In this document: in pieces, positions 12,416 to 22,555 of the stretch | How the letters are laid out: each line of letters opens with the position of its first letter | How positions within the stretch are numbered: position 1 is the stretch's first letter | Assembly (NCBI GenBank): GCA_030490835.1 | Contig: CM059974.1 | Location: 2,425,501-2,489,500 of the forward strand | Direction: 5' to 3' | DNA length: 64,000 nucleotides | Source: Annona cherimola | Lineage: Eukaryota > Streptophyta > Magnoliopsida > Magnoliales > Annonaceae | The notes under the pieces: model-generated | What the model was told of the DNA's origin: nothing | Database searches by the model: none | The model's input: the letters and a program-made list of their open reading frames with translations, nothing else | Position numbers and translations under genes: made by a program

Positions 12416-12613
12416 CATCCGCTGATCCGAAACTGCAATTCAGAAGATGCGTGAATTTTGCTCTTGCCCATATCAACGCCAGCAAAGGATGAGAAAATTG
12501 CCTTTCTGTTAACCAATTAAGACCAAGAAATGTGGCAGAAGCCCTTGAATCCACCGTTTCACCCGGCCAACAAATTACTTTCAGACAGTAGCAGCAGGAT
12601 GCAACGCTTTTCC

Positions 12614-13708
12614 CTAGGCTTGGCCGGCATTCATTTTTCGTTCTTCGCACAGCGAGGAATCAAGAAGAGACTCTTCATACCCATCATTAGTAGCAGCGTC
12701 CAATTCATTATTTTTCTCTGCCTCTTGACCATCCGCTCTCCCCAAGCTGTTGTCCAGCAAGTCCTTTGGCTTGTTCTGGTGAAGCATCTCCCAAAAGAAG
12801 TCTGTCAAAACAGTCTCATAGCATGGCATTTTCGCGTAGCCGGGGAAGTAATTGATATCAATGATGTAGTATCGATCGGGAACCTTGATATCCCTGATTA
12901 CATCGAAATTGAAGAGATGGAGCCCCATCGCCCGCCGCAGCCCCCTGGCAATCTCTGTAACGAAGCTCAACCGCGGCATCTCCGCCTCCTCCAAATGCAA
13001 CGCCACCTCGGATTTGTCATCCAACCCCCTTTCCTGGGTCGTCACATTTGACACTTGAGCGAACGACATTGACCCCTCGCTGCTGTCGAGGTTCTCCTCC
13101 GTCACGTCCGGCAGAGATTTGCGCTTTACGCACTTGACACGGTCACCAACGACATAGACCTTGAAGATGACCCCGCCGTGGTTGACAAACTCCTGCAGCA
13201 CGATTGGGGGCCGCAGCTTGAGCAGCCCATCTCGGTTGAACACGAGAGACATCTTGTGAGACCGAGCGCTGCCGTCGGCGACCAGGGGCTTGGCAATGAC
13301 GGGGAAACTGAGACCGCCGGGCTCCGACAGCGTCGCGGAGTCGTAAATGACGATCTGCTTGGGGATGCCGAAGGTCTCCTGCAGCTGCGGCACCTGAATC
13401 TCCGACACCACCTGGAGCATGGAGATGCGGTTGTGGAGGCGCTCGATGGCGTCCGGCGGGTCGATGACCAACACGCCAGGGTGCTTGTCGGTGTATTCCC
13501 GGAGCTCCGATTTCCAACTCTCGCCGGAGAGCTTGTGAAGGATGCAGTCGAAAGGGCCCTGCTCCGCGAGCGGCAGGTCGGTATCGATGCGGATCAGATC
13601 GATGCCGCGGCCACCAGCGAGATCGACGAGGGATTGCTGGATGAAGCTCTGCTGCTTTTTCGGCGCTAGCGCGTAGCCGATTTGGAATCTTCCCGGCGAA
13701 GTCGACAT
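12614..13708 (-). CDS. ITPK1: Inositol-tetrakisphosphate 1-kinase (ITPK1-like)
   Basis: Intronless frame of 364 aa from the ATG at 13708, giving [14 protein letters not shown]. An in-frame ATG 21 codons upstream (13771) would add an atypical leader, and family members begin near this MS...YAL region. The ITPK family phosphorylates inositol phosphates such as Ins(1,3,4)P3 and Ins(3,4,5,6)P4 on the way to InsP6; plant ITPK1 also makes pyrophosphorylated forms. Visible ATP-grasp features are HKL at 58-60, [12 protein letters not shown] at 83-94, the [19 protein letters not shown] nucleotide-binding segment with K140, and LQEFVNHGG at 171-179. Metal ligands fit FNFDVIRD (D269) and [10 protein letters not shown] (D284, N286). 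The last 40 residues are an acidic low-complexity tail. GC content is much higher than in surrounding DNA. The product is probably cytosolic or nuclear, as no signal peptide is seen. Confidence 0.95.
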   Translation of the reverse strand: MSTSPGRFQIGYALAPKKQQSFIQQSLVDLAGGRGIDLIRIDTDLPLAEQGPFDCILHKLSGESWKSELREYTDKHPGVLVIDPPDAIERLHNRISMLQVVSEIQVPQLQETFGIPKQIVIYDSATLSEPGGLSFPVIAKPLVADGSARSHKMSLVFNRDGLLKLRPPIVLQEFVNHGGVIFKVYVVGDRVKCVKRKSLPDVTEENLDSSEGSMSFAQVSNVTTQERGLDDKSEVALHLEEAEMPRLSFVTEIARGLRRAMGLHLFNFDVIRDIKVPDRYYIIDINYFPGYAKMPCYETVLTDFFWEMLHQNKPKDLLDNSLGRADGQEAEKNNELDAATNDGYEESLLDSSLCEERKMNAGQA

Positions 13709-13906
13709 GTTGCGAGCTTCGGTAATGGAGGTTGGATTTACGAAATGACGAAAGTGCCCTTCAGCCCGCAAATTCTCGCCGTCGAAACGTATCGAGCATT
13801 GTCGGCGAAGCGCGAGGGCAAAACGGGAAAAAAGGAGCGTCTTAGGGTTTTACGTTTTCGCCGTGGGAGAGAGGAGAAAGAAACGAAACGAAGCCTTTGG
13901 GTTAGA

Positions 13907-13914
13907 TATATATA
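13907..13914 (-). promoter_or_regulatory. TATA box of the ITPK gene
   Basis: TATATATA lies on the minus strand about 200 bp upstream of the kinase ATG. A GC-rich leader lies between them, as expected for a core promoter with a transcription start near 13880. Confidence 0.5.
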
Positions 13915-13966
13915 GCTTCTGAGCCAGGCGGGTTCGAGCTAACCATGGTTACGTACCCGCAGCAGG

Positions 13967-13972
13967 CACGTG
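13967..13972. promoter_or_regulatory. G-box CACGTG upstream of ITPK
   Basis: A palindromic CACGTG, in the context GGCACGTGGC, lies 53 bp upstream of the TATA box. This context is a classical binding site for bZIP/bHLH factors, including ABA-response factors. Function is inferred from the motif only. Confidence 0.4.
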
Positions 13973-14079
13973 GCACGGCCTGCCCGCCACCGCGACATCC
14001 TCTCGAAAGTCGAAATTCTCCAAAGCGCTTGCTCGGATTCGGATGCGTTTCTCGCGTGCAAAATGCAGCGAGCGGAAAA

Positions 14080-14085
14080 CACGTG
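14080..14085. promoter_or_regulatory. Second G-box CACGTG upstream of ITPK
   Basis: A second CACGTG lies 113 bp further upstream. Paired G-box cores are common in stress-responsive plant promoters. No expression evidence is available here. Confidence 0.35.
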
Positions 14086-14099
14086 CGAAGCATCAGGAC

Positions 14100-14992
14100 C
14101 ATCCGCCCTTACGATGCGCTGATATCGCTTTTTTTCGCTTTCAGTTGCTCGAATGGAGAACAAGCTTTCCGATCCGCGGGGCAGAAATTGGGTGCTGTTA
14201 GGCTTTAAAGAACATGCGTGTCAACTAAAGCAACGCCCAGGATTCGCTACACGTACGAATGGCAGTTCTTGGCGGCGCTTGAGAAGGCCACTGCAAGAAG
14301 TGGTCTTCCTCGCGCGTTGCGCCGCGTCGTGGATTGAAGGGCGGATTTCCTCGCAGGGGTTGAATTTGGACGGATGAAAGTGGTCAACGGCTCGTGAGTA
14401 GTTGACAATGGTCGTTGACGAATTAGGCGGTGGGAGAGGGAGAAATTCCCAGGCTAACGATGAGTCATGTCAGGAATATTCGGCTCTGGCCCACTAAAGC
14501 TGCGGCTTTGATCTTGCACTTGTGAGCGGATCCGTTTCTTCTACGCCCTCGCGGTGATTCCGGATTCGCTCGGGTGGGGTCGGGGAATAGCTGGACCGCA
14601 TATCCTCGTTTCTGCCCCTTGGCAAGTACTTCCCTTGTGAGAACGCGTGGACATTCCTGATTTCGCCGCGTGGATTTAGATAACGATCGCTAGCGCTGGG
14701 CCTTCAATTGCGGGCTCACTGCTCCAAGCGTTTTCATTGCCGTTGAAAGTCATCAATTGCGAGAATTTTTTTTTTCCCAGGAGGTTAATCATGTATTTTT
14801 TAAATTAATCCTACTTGTTTATCTTTAGGTGTATTTTTATTATCTTTTATTTATTATAACGAGTAGCGTTGTCTTTATCTGCATGTGTTGTTTTTCTTTT
14901 GTTTCGTATTGCGGAATAAACATGTATATTAAATTTAATGAAAATCCAGTCACCTAGCTGATCCAGTGAATGGAATTAATGGTAATCCAACT
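14100..14992. other. Distal promoter / intergenic, GC-rich then AT-rich
   Basis: The composition switches near 14760 from GC-balanced sequence upstream of the kinase to strongly AT-rich DNA. No gene or repeat ends are recognised. Confidence 0.45.
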
Positions 14993-15277
14993 GAGTGTGT
15001 TTGGTAATAAATAAAATTATTAAATGAAAATTTTTTATGCAAATTTTTTAAAATCAAATAATTGATATGGTATAATAAAAATAATAATGATAAGTAAAGT
15101 TGAGGAAGAAAAATAATGAAAAATAAATATAATATAGTTAAACTAGATGGGATAGTTGTATAAGTAGTCGAGAATAAATTATTAAAAAATAAAACATTTA
15201 TATATGAAAAATGTTAATAAATGATCAAAATAAGATAATTGTGAATAGTGAAAATTTTTATTAAATATCAAACACAC
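14993..15277. mobile_element. Tourist-like MITE, degenerate
   Basis: The ends GTGTGTTTGGTAAT and ATATCAAACACAC are inverted. The interior follows the common order of the family (TAATGATAAGTAAAGTT, GGGATAGTTGTATAAGTAG, TTAAAAAATAAAA), with many substitutions. Confidence 0.7.
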
Positions 15278-15744
15278 TTTTTGTTATAATTTTTGCATTA
15301 TATATTGCATTTTGTTGCAAAGTATACGTGTTCGAGTGGCGTTAACTTTGTTGAGGGGCATATTTTAAAAAATCACAATCTTGTTAGAGAATGCTATAAA
15401 ATTTTATCAAACTTTGGTTGTGGTTAAGGATACTTATGTAATTAAAATTTAAATATCCATAACATATTTATATGATCTGCCCACTATGCAACTGAGCTAG
15501 GTTATGCTTAGGACTAACTTTAACCATAACTTAATTAAAAAGTCCTACGACCGAATACTAAAAACTACGTTCATAATCCCAAATGATCTAATATAAGTAG
15601 ATCTTGCGGTAAGTAATTTCTAATATTAATGAATCACTTGAAGCTCCTAGTTGAAATGTTAATTGTTATGAATATTTTATAATCTCAACCTATTCCACCA
15701 GAATAAACTGAAAATAACGGAGTAGTTTGGGTCGTCTTAATACT

Positions 15745-16440
15745 CAAGTCAAAACTAGTGATCTGCTTGGTCCAACCAGGCAAATTATCACTACAAACAA
15801 AAAAATTTATTGTTATTATATTTATTGAATTTTTATAAAATTCTTAATTTATGTATATTTGATCAATGAATCAAGTTTTAACTTTTTCTAGATATGCGTA
15901 TATATATTTTTGAATTTTCAAACAAAATGAATTTTGTCCATTTCAACGTTAAAATTTATTAAAGTACCGATATATTTAAAAATCTTAGAAAATATATACA
16001 GATATTTAAAAATAGTAAAACTTAATTTATAAATTAAACACATTTAGAGTATGTTTGGTTATGGGTAAAACTTTTGATGAAAAGTTTTTGAAGTAAAAGT
16101 TGTCAAATTGATAGAAAATGATGTGATATAATAGGAGTAATGATGAGGAGTAGAGTGAATAAAGTTAAGATAGATAGATTAGTTGTATGGGTAGTTGTGT
16201 AGAAATGATTGAAAAGTAGGGTAGTTTGTATTGGAAAATGTGAAAAAATAATTAAAAAAAGAGTAGTTATGGAGAATGGAAAGTTTTGAATTGAAAAGTT
16301 TTGGCTGATATTTTTTTGCCCCAAACAAACGCACCCTTAGATTAACAGTTTTATAACAATTTTTTAAAAATATATATAAATATTTTTTTAAACCAAGTTA
16401 AGCAACTCATTATTTAGCCCAAACTAACAATATCACCCAT
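15745..16440. mobile_element. Long-TIR 'TAGCC' family element interrupted by a MITE
   Basis: The outer halves resemble the fold-back family seen at 16.7, 55.0 and 57.9 kb. Shared features are a left flank near CTGCTTGGTCCAACC, the internal motif AAGTTTTAACTTTTTCTAGATATG, and a right arm AAACCAAGTTAAGCAACTCATT followed by TAGCCC. The halves are separated by the Tourist-like copy at 16047-16336. Boundaries are approximate. Confidence 0.45.
16047..16336. mobile_element. Tourist-like MITE with TTA duplication
   Basis: The left end GAGTATGTTTGGTTATGG and right end CCAAACAAACGCACCC are flanked by TTA at 16044-16046 and 16337-16339. The three-base TTA duplication is the hallmark of PIF/Harbinger (Tourist) MITEs. 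The interior is colinear with many copies in the window. Confidence 0.85.
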
Positions 16441-16714
16441 TATATATCATTTTTTTCTAAACTAGGGCACCCATAATCGTTATTATTAGGATTTTTCTAT
16501 AAGATGTGCTGTTAAGAAAGATATAGAATTATATGCGGAACGTGAATATTGTTTAAATCCACTTGCACAAGCATTCCAACAACCATTAGAATGTTGTAAT
16601 AATTTATTGAACTATAATCTTATACATGGATAACACTTTAGATGGTGTAAGTTTATATTTAAAGGTGTGTTTTCTTTTAATTAACGGTGTGTTTCCAAAG
16701 TGATAAAACTTTTG

Positions 16715-17062
16715 ATGTAAGATGAATAATCTCATTATCCTGGCTTAAGCAAATATATCGTTTAGCACACATCAGCAAACTCATTTAAAATACTTTATTT
16801 TTGTTTTTTCTTCATACATTTATTTATTTAAGTATATTTAATACATGAACTAAGTTTTACCATTTTTAAATACGTTTATATATTTTTTTAAATATTTTCA
16901 AATATAAGGGTATTTCAAATACATATATACACATGTATGTTTAAAAGTCTCAAAAAATATATATACATCTAAAAATGGTAAACCTTTGTTTGTATGTAAA
17001 AAAATATTTTGAATGGTTTTCTTGAGGTAGGCTAAGCGGACTATTTCTTTAGCCCGAGCTAA
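16715..17062. mobile_element. Long-TIR fold-back element ('GGCTAAGC' family)
   Basis: The left arm around CCTGGCTTAAGCAAATATA is the reverse complement of the right arm around TTGAGGTAGGCTAAGCGGAC, with matching TTATTTAAGTATATTTAATACATGAAC and its approximate complement further in. The same layout occurs at 54985-55380 and 57860-58245. Confidence 0.55.
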
Positions 17063-17375
17063 TAAGATCATTCTTATTTATATAAATTTATTGTAAATAT
17101 GAACAAATGACAAGATATGTTACAGGTAATGGCAACGACTAAGACAAATAATGTTAAAATAGACGGGTTAGATGTACAAATAATCGTGTTGAAATAATTA
17201 AAAAGCAGTGTAGTTATATGTGAAAAAAATTTTAAATGGGTAATTATGAAAACAAAAAGTTTTAATTGAAAAGTTTATTGGTAATATAAAACCATTTTAA
17301 AATATTGATTTGATTATTCAACAATAGCAACCCATATATGCGTATATGTATATATTTGATTTAGATAAATAATAT

Positions 17376-17620
17376 GTTCGGGAAGTAATAAAACTTTTGA
17401 CGAAAAGTTTTAATGTAAATGTTTTAAATCAGTAGAAAATAATGTGATGTGATAAAAATAATAAAATTAAAACAGATAGATGAGTTGTACGGGTAGTTAC
17501 ATTAAAATGATTGAAATGTAAAGTTGTTTTATATGAATAAGTAACAAATGATTAAAAATACTGTAGTCGAATAAAGCCAAAAGTTTTATATTGTAAAATT
17601 TTAAGTCATGTTTGTTTACT
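17376..17620. mobile_element. Tourist-like MITE, degenerate
   Basis: It contains GGGAAGTAATAAAACTTTTG and GACGAAAAGTTTTAATGT, then GATGTGATAAAAATAAT and GGGTAGTTACATTAAAATGA in family order. The right end is decayed and abuts an inverted fragment at 17620-17800. Confidence 0.6.
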
Positions 17621-17806
17621 TTACAAAATTTTCAACCTAGAACTTTTCAATTTTTATAATTATTTTATTTGTAATTATTTATTTACATTTTCTTACACGA
17701 CTATTCATACAACTGAACTGTTTATTTTAACTTTATTATCTTTACGTATCATTATTACCCTTATCACATCACATCATTTTTTTATTTTTAAAACTTTCAT
17801 ACTAAT

Positions 17807-18086
17807 GGTGTGTTTGGGAATAGATAAAACTTTTGATGAAAAGTTGTAGAGATGAGAAGTTGTCAAGTGATGTGATATGATAGGGGTAATAATGAGGAAT
17901 AAATAGAATAAAGTTGAAATAGATAGGTTTGTTGTGTTGGTAGTTGTGTAGAAATGATTGAAAAGTAGGGTAATTGTATAGAAAAATGTAAAAAAAATAA
18001 TTAAAAAATAGGGTAGTTGTGGAGAGTGAAAGGTTTTAGATTGAAAAGTTTTAAATTGACAACTTTTTGTTGTTGCCAAACACACC
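17807..18086. mobile_element. Tourist-like MITE, well preserved
   Basis: The perfect short inverted ends are GGTGTGTTTGG and CCAAACACACC. The interior matches the family consensus in order: AAAACTTTTGATGAAAAG, GATGTGATATGATAGGGG, GATAGGTTTGTTGTG, GAAATGATTGAAAAGTAGGG. Confidence 0.85.
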
Positions 18087-18596
18087 CTACAAAATTTTAA
18101 TTCAAAAGTTTTATCACTTTTCCGAATATATTTTTACTTGTAGAAATTTTGTAGTTTACCAAACATGCCAAAAATTTGTGTTCTCAACTACACTAGTATT
18201 AGATACAACAGCTGATCTAGATTCACGATTTAGAGCTCAAAATGGTCTAGGCCAGTTCATTCTCCGAATTTAATTTGGAGTCGTGTATTTCATCAAATTG
18301 AACAATATTAGAACGCATGGGCCAAAATTGAAAACAGTGTAGTAATTAGATAATTAATATATTGACTTTTATCGTTCCTCATTTCACACTCCTATTATCG
18401 CCCTATAAAATACCCCCTAGGATGCTCTTGATAAGGAGAAAATAAATTAAGAAAACAGTATAATGCAGAATGAGTAATTGTAAATAAATAAATAAAATCA
18501 ACATGAAATAGATTGTGTAGCTGCGCAAGGAAAAGTGAATTAATTATTCAAAATATAGTTGCTAGGTAACTAAAAGTTTAAATCATAATTAAGGTT

Positions 18597-18868
18597 GTCT
18601 TCCTGGCAAATATTATTTGCAAAAAATAGTACACAAATAAAATTGCAAAAAAATCCTAGTGCCTAACTAGCATAGCTTTCTTTTGATGAGAATTGTAGAA
18701 TAAATAAGATTAAACAACACAAGTGATGCAACTTTTGTCTTCCTAGCAAATATTATTTGCAAAAAATAGCACACAAATAAAATTGCAAAAAAATGTGAGT
18801 GCCTAACTAGCATAGCTTTCTTTTTTATGAGAACTGTAGAATAAATAAGATTAAAAAACACAATACAT
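18597..18868. repeat. Tandem duplication, 140-bp period
   Basis: GTCTTCCTGGCAAATATTAT at 18597 recurs as GTCTTCCTAGCAAATATTAT at 18737. The remainder of the unit, including GCCTAACTAGCATAGCTTTC, also recurs with a few mismatches. Confidence 0.85.
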
Positions 18869-18869
18869 G

Positions 18870-19405
18870 GCATGTTTGGCACATACAAAACTTTTCAAAC
18901 AAAAAAATTTTAATTAAAAAGTTTTCTCTCTCCGCGACCATCATGAATTTTTTTATTTATTCATATATTCTGATATAACTATCGTATTTTTTAAATTATT
19001 TTTATACAACTACTCATACAACTAACATATATATTTTAACATTTTTTTTTACTATTCGTTAATATTCTTATCATATCTCATTATTTTCTTTCAATTTAAA
19101 AACATTTGCCTCGTGATTTTTATCTAAAATCTGTATTTGAAAAGTGATAAAACTTTCTTAGGTACGAATTTTTTAATTGAAAAAAAATAATATAATACAA
19201 CAAAGGTAATAATGACGAGTAAAAATAATAAAGTTAAAATAAAAATATTAGATATATAGACAATTGTGTGAAAATAATTGAAAGTTATAGTAGTTATATA
19301 AAAATATATGAAAATTTATTAAAATTATAATAATTACAAATAGTTAAAAGTTTTAAATTGAATAGTTATGACTTGTATAGTTTTTGTGTTAAACAAACAT
19401 ACGAA
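18870..19405. mobile_element. Two degenerate Tourist-like MITE copies, opposite orientation
   Basis: 18870-19130 reads as the reverse orientation (GGCATGTTTGGCACATAC, then ATTCTTATCATATCTCATT). 19136-19405 reads forward (GTGATAAAACTTTC, GGTAATAATGACGAGT, AATTGTGTGAAAATAATTG). Both are heavily mutated and their ends are imprecise. Confidence 0.5.
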
Positions 19406-19420
19406 AAGTTAGCGACAACA

Positions 19421-19498
19421 AGTTTCAGTAATTTGATTGCTGAAACAAAAGTTTCTTATAGTTTCAGTACTTTGATTGCTGGAACAAAAGTTTCTTAT
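19421..19498. repeat. Tandem repeat, 2 x 39 bp
   Basis: The unit begins AGTTTCAGTAATTTGATTGC and ends AAGTTTCTTAT. The second unit at 19460 differs at two positions. Confidence 0.8.
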
Positions 19499-20219
19499 AG
19501 TTTCACGAAAAAATATTTCTCCAATTCTTCAAATATTTCAACTAAATTATTGTAATTAATGATAGTACGGTAGAAGATATTATACAATATTAACAAGAGA
19601 AAGATATAAATTATACACTAAACAAAAATTAATAGAATATTTTTTGGTACGTGTAGAGCCTTTTCAATAATAAAATAGCGTCTCATTAAAAAATCACTTC
19701 TCACGTTATATATTAAGAAATAATAGAATATTTTTGGTACATGCGGAGCTTTAAATATAGTAAAACAATTGAAAATATTAAATATACTATAGCTCAAGTT
19801 AAAATACACTCAGATGATCTCTATACATTTAAATATAGATAATAACATTGCAAATTATGGTTGTTACTAATTTTAATTTGAGAAATTGACTTAAGTATAT
19901 GGGTTTGCTATTTAAATTAAGCTTCCTGCTTTTAAAAGTTTCAGTTTTATCTTGACTTTCGAAAATAACGAACACCAACCAGATTAAAAGTTGACTCTGG
20001 CTTTCGCCCAATCTCTTGCTTAAACTAAACATTCTATAATACGTCATATATAATACAGACAATAACTTAAGTATGGATAAAATAAGAATGCGAGATGAAG
20101 ATAACAACAAAAAATAATGTAGCTACTAAATATAAAGAGAAAGAAATTGATCATCTGTGAGCTGTATGTATTGTTGTTGAAAATTTTTAAAATTTATCAC
20201 GTTATTCATCTTAGATAAT

Positions 20220-20640
20220 ATCATAAAATTAAAGGTGATTTGCAAACATAATTAGTTTAATCATAATTTCACTTGGTTTAATTATAATTGCAAATATACC
20301 CATTTAGTTTTTGAAATTACAAATACGCTCACATAGTTTGACCATAATTACAAATATACTTATACTGTTGTGACGTTGTTATCGTGTCATTATAGTGTGG
20401 GCATATTGCCAACTATGTAAGTATATTTGAAAAAAGATACTTACATAGTTTTTATATCTTTGTAAATATACTTATACTGTAATAATTCAATAATGACACT
20501 ATAGCAACGTTATAATGATGTGAGTGTATATATAACTATGATAAAATTACGTGGAAGTTATTTGTGATTTCTGAAACTGTGTTTATATTTGCAATTATTG
20601 TCAAATTAAGTGGGCATATCTGTCAATCATCTTTAAATTA
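20220..20640. mobile_element. Degenerate fold-back element
   Basis: The left half contains TGCAAATATACCCATTTAG and ACAAATACGCTCACATAG. The right half contains approximate complements (GTGAGTGTATATATAACTATG, TTTATATTTGCAATTATTG, AAGTGGGCATAT), with a core of opposed ATTATAGTG/CACTATAGC motifs. The structure is inverted but eroded. Confidence 0.45.
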
Positions 20641-20764
20641 AAAATAGTAAATGGAAAGAAATATAGTATAAAAAAACATGAAAGTTGAAGTAAATGACAT
20701 CGAGAGTCTAATTGAGAAAGACAATTGTACAAAAGTTTACACCCAAATATAGGGTTTTTTTTTT

Positions 20765-21203
20765 TACATTTTAATTTCTCTAAATTTGCATCTTTGTATC
20801 TTAAACTCAGAAGTTTGATAGTTTTCATTTTAAACTCTAAAAACTTTAGTTCATTTGTATTTTAAACCTTGATTCATAATGACGTTAAACCGTATTTCAT
20901 ACAAAATAACGTAAATGTCCACTAATATTGAAAAAACCAAAATATGCACTAAAGGTAAAAAAAAAAAAGCTAATAGAGCCTCTAAGTATAGAATAGAAAA
21001 ATCCTAATAGTACAGTTTAAGATGTAAAAAAAATTCTTTTTTATAAATAGTATGTTATTTTGCATTGATTAATGTCAATTTTCAAAATTGCTATAAGTGA
21101 AATTAAAAATGCAAAAGAACTAAAGTTTTCAAAGTTTAAAACATAAACAACTAAACTTCAAAGTTTAAAATATAAATACGCAAAGTTAGAAAATTTAAAA
21201 TGT
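20765..21203. mobile_element. Fold-back element with about 110-bp arms
   Basis: The left arm (20768-20885) contains CTCTAAATTTGCATCTTTG, TTAAACTCTAAAAACTTTAG and TTCATTTGTATTTTAAACC. The right arm (21090-21200) contains the complements GCAAAAGAACTAAAGTTTTC, AAAGTTTAAAACATAAAC and CGCAAAGTTAGAAAATTTAAA. The arms pair along most of their length. Confidence 0.65.
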
Positions 21204-21295
21204 TGAATTCTCGCAAAACTACTGTCACATAGAGTCCAACATTATAAATATAATCATAAAGACACATATGTATGAAAAATGAATTGGAAAAATGA

Positions 21296-21592
21296 AATGT
21301 GATGTATTTGAGAAGTGATAAGATTTTGAATGAAAACATTTTAATGTAAAAATTGTTAAATTGGTATAAAATAATATAAAATGATAGAGTTATTAACGAT
21401 AAATAAAGAAAATAAAGTTAAAATATATAAATTAGTTACATGAATAGCCATATATAAACAATTAAAAGTAAAATAGTTGTATAAAAAGATGTAAAAATTA
21501 ATTAAAAATAATATAGTTATAAAAAATGAAAAGTTTTAGATTGAAAAATTTAGTTTTAACAAATTTTATTGTAAAGAAAACAAGCCCCTAAT
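21296..21592. mobile_element. Tourist-like MITE, degenerate
   Basis: The family order is preserved (AGAAGTGATAAGATTTTGAA, GAAAATAAAGTTAAAATATA, GAAAAGTTTTAGATTGAAAA). The ends are decayed. Confidence 0.65.
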
Positions 21593-21651
21593 AAAAATCT
21601 TCCAATGAAAATCGTGCAAGCAACTAGAAGCATTTAATACGCCGTACATAC

Positions 21652-21945
21652 AGAGTGTGTTTAAGAAGTGATAAAACTTTTGAATGAAAAATTTTTAGTG
21701 TACAAGTTTTTAAAATAAAATAAAATAATATAATATAATAAGAATAATGATGAAGAGTAAAAAAATAAAGTCAAAATAAAAAGTTAGTTGTATGCATAAT
21801 TGTGTGAAAATGATCAAAAAGCACGTAGTTGTATAGAAAAATACGAATAAATGATTAAAAAATATGATAAATTAAAAAATACGATATCTGAGAAGTGCAA
21901 AAAAATGTTTGAATGAAAACTTCTATTTATGGCCAAACATGCCCG
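21652..21945. mobile_element. Tourist-like MITE, degenerate
   Basis: It runs from GAGTGTGTTTAAGAAGTG to GGCCAAACATGCCC, with internal AATAATGATGAAGAGTAAA and GTTGTATGCATAATTGTGTG in family order. Confidence 0.65.
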
Positions 21946-22035
21946 TAATCTCCTACCCATTTAATACAACGAGGGAGGGATTCTGATTTCATGATGGGAG
22001 ACTAAATTTTTTTGGCAACTGTATGCATTGTTCAA

Positions 22036-22275
22036 GGGTGTGTTTGTAAATGTATAAAACTTTTGATGAATAGTTTTGGGGAGCGAAAGTTGTCAAATGA
22101 TATGATATGATAGGGTAATGATGAGAAGTAAGTTAAAATAGATAGGTTAGTTGCGTGGGTAGTTGTATAGGAAAATATGAAAAATTAATTAAAAAATATG
22201 ATAGTTATGAAGAGTAAAAAATTTTAAATTGACAAATTTTAACTTAACATTTTTTGCATATTGTCAAACACGCCC
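22036..22275. mobile_element. Tourist-like MITE close to the TORMOZ promoter
   Basis: The ends are GGGTGTGTTTGTAAATG and GTCAAACACGCCC, and the interior matches the family. Its right end lies only 280 bp upstream of the TORMOZ start codon, so it abuts the promoter. Confidence 0.8.
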
Positions 22276-22442
22276 TAAATTTCTCCAAACCAAGGATCTG
22301 AAAAAGAAAATTCCGACCCAAAAGCACCCGCCGCCGGCGGGCGTCGCGGGCTTGTCTCTCATTTGGAAAGTTTCGGGTATAAAGTATAAACACGCAAAAC
22401 CCGAAACATTCGGAAGTCCGTGCAATAAGTCTGAAAGTGTGA

Positions 22443-22448
22443 AGCCCA
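22443..22448. promoter_or_regulatory. Site II-type element (AGCCCA) upstream of TORMOZ
   Basis: AGCCCA, the complement of TGGGCT, lies about 110 bp upstream of the ATG. Site II motifs with telo-boxes are typical of plant ribosome-biogenesis promoters, which suits this gene. The assignment is by motif and context only. Confidence 0.35.
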
Positions 22449-22520
22449 ATCAGTGGCGGGCTCACCAAGGCCCGTGCGCGGCTGCAAACTAGAGGAGGAG
22501 GAAGTATGAAAACCCGGCTA

Positions 22521-22528
22521 AAACCCTC
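22521..22528 (+). promoter_or_regulatory. Telo-box-like motif AAACCCTC
   Basis: AAACCCTC differs in the last base from the telo-box AAACCCTA. It lies 28 bp before the start codon, where such motifs occur in ribosome-biogenesis genes. Confidence 0.3.
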
Positions 22529-22555
22529 GGCAACCTTCATTGGCAGGGATTCTCC

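Noticed and set aside
12530..13669. Plus-strand open frames of 163-173 codons opposite the kinase
   Set aside because: They are antisense shadows of the GC-rich ITPK coding region. They have no family motifs, while the minus frame is a full kinase.
15745..22275. CRISPR-like or satellite array
   Set aside because: The repeated blocks are dispersed MITE copies with terminal inverted repeats and variable spacing, not regular repeats and spacers.
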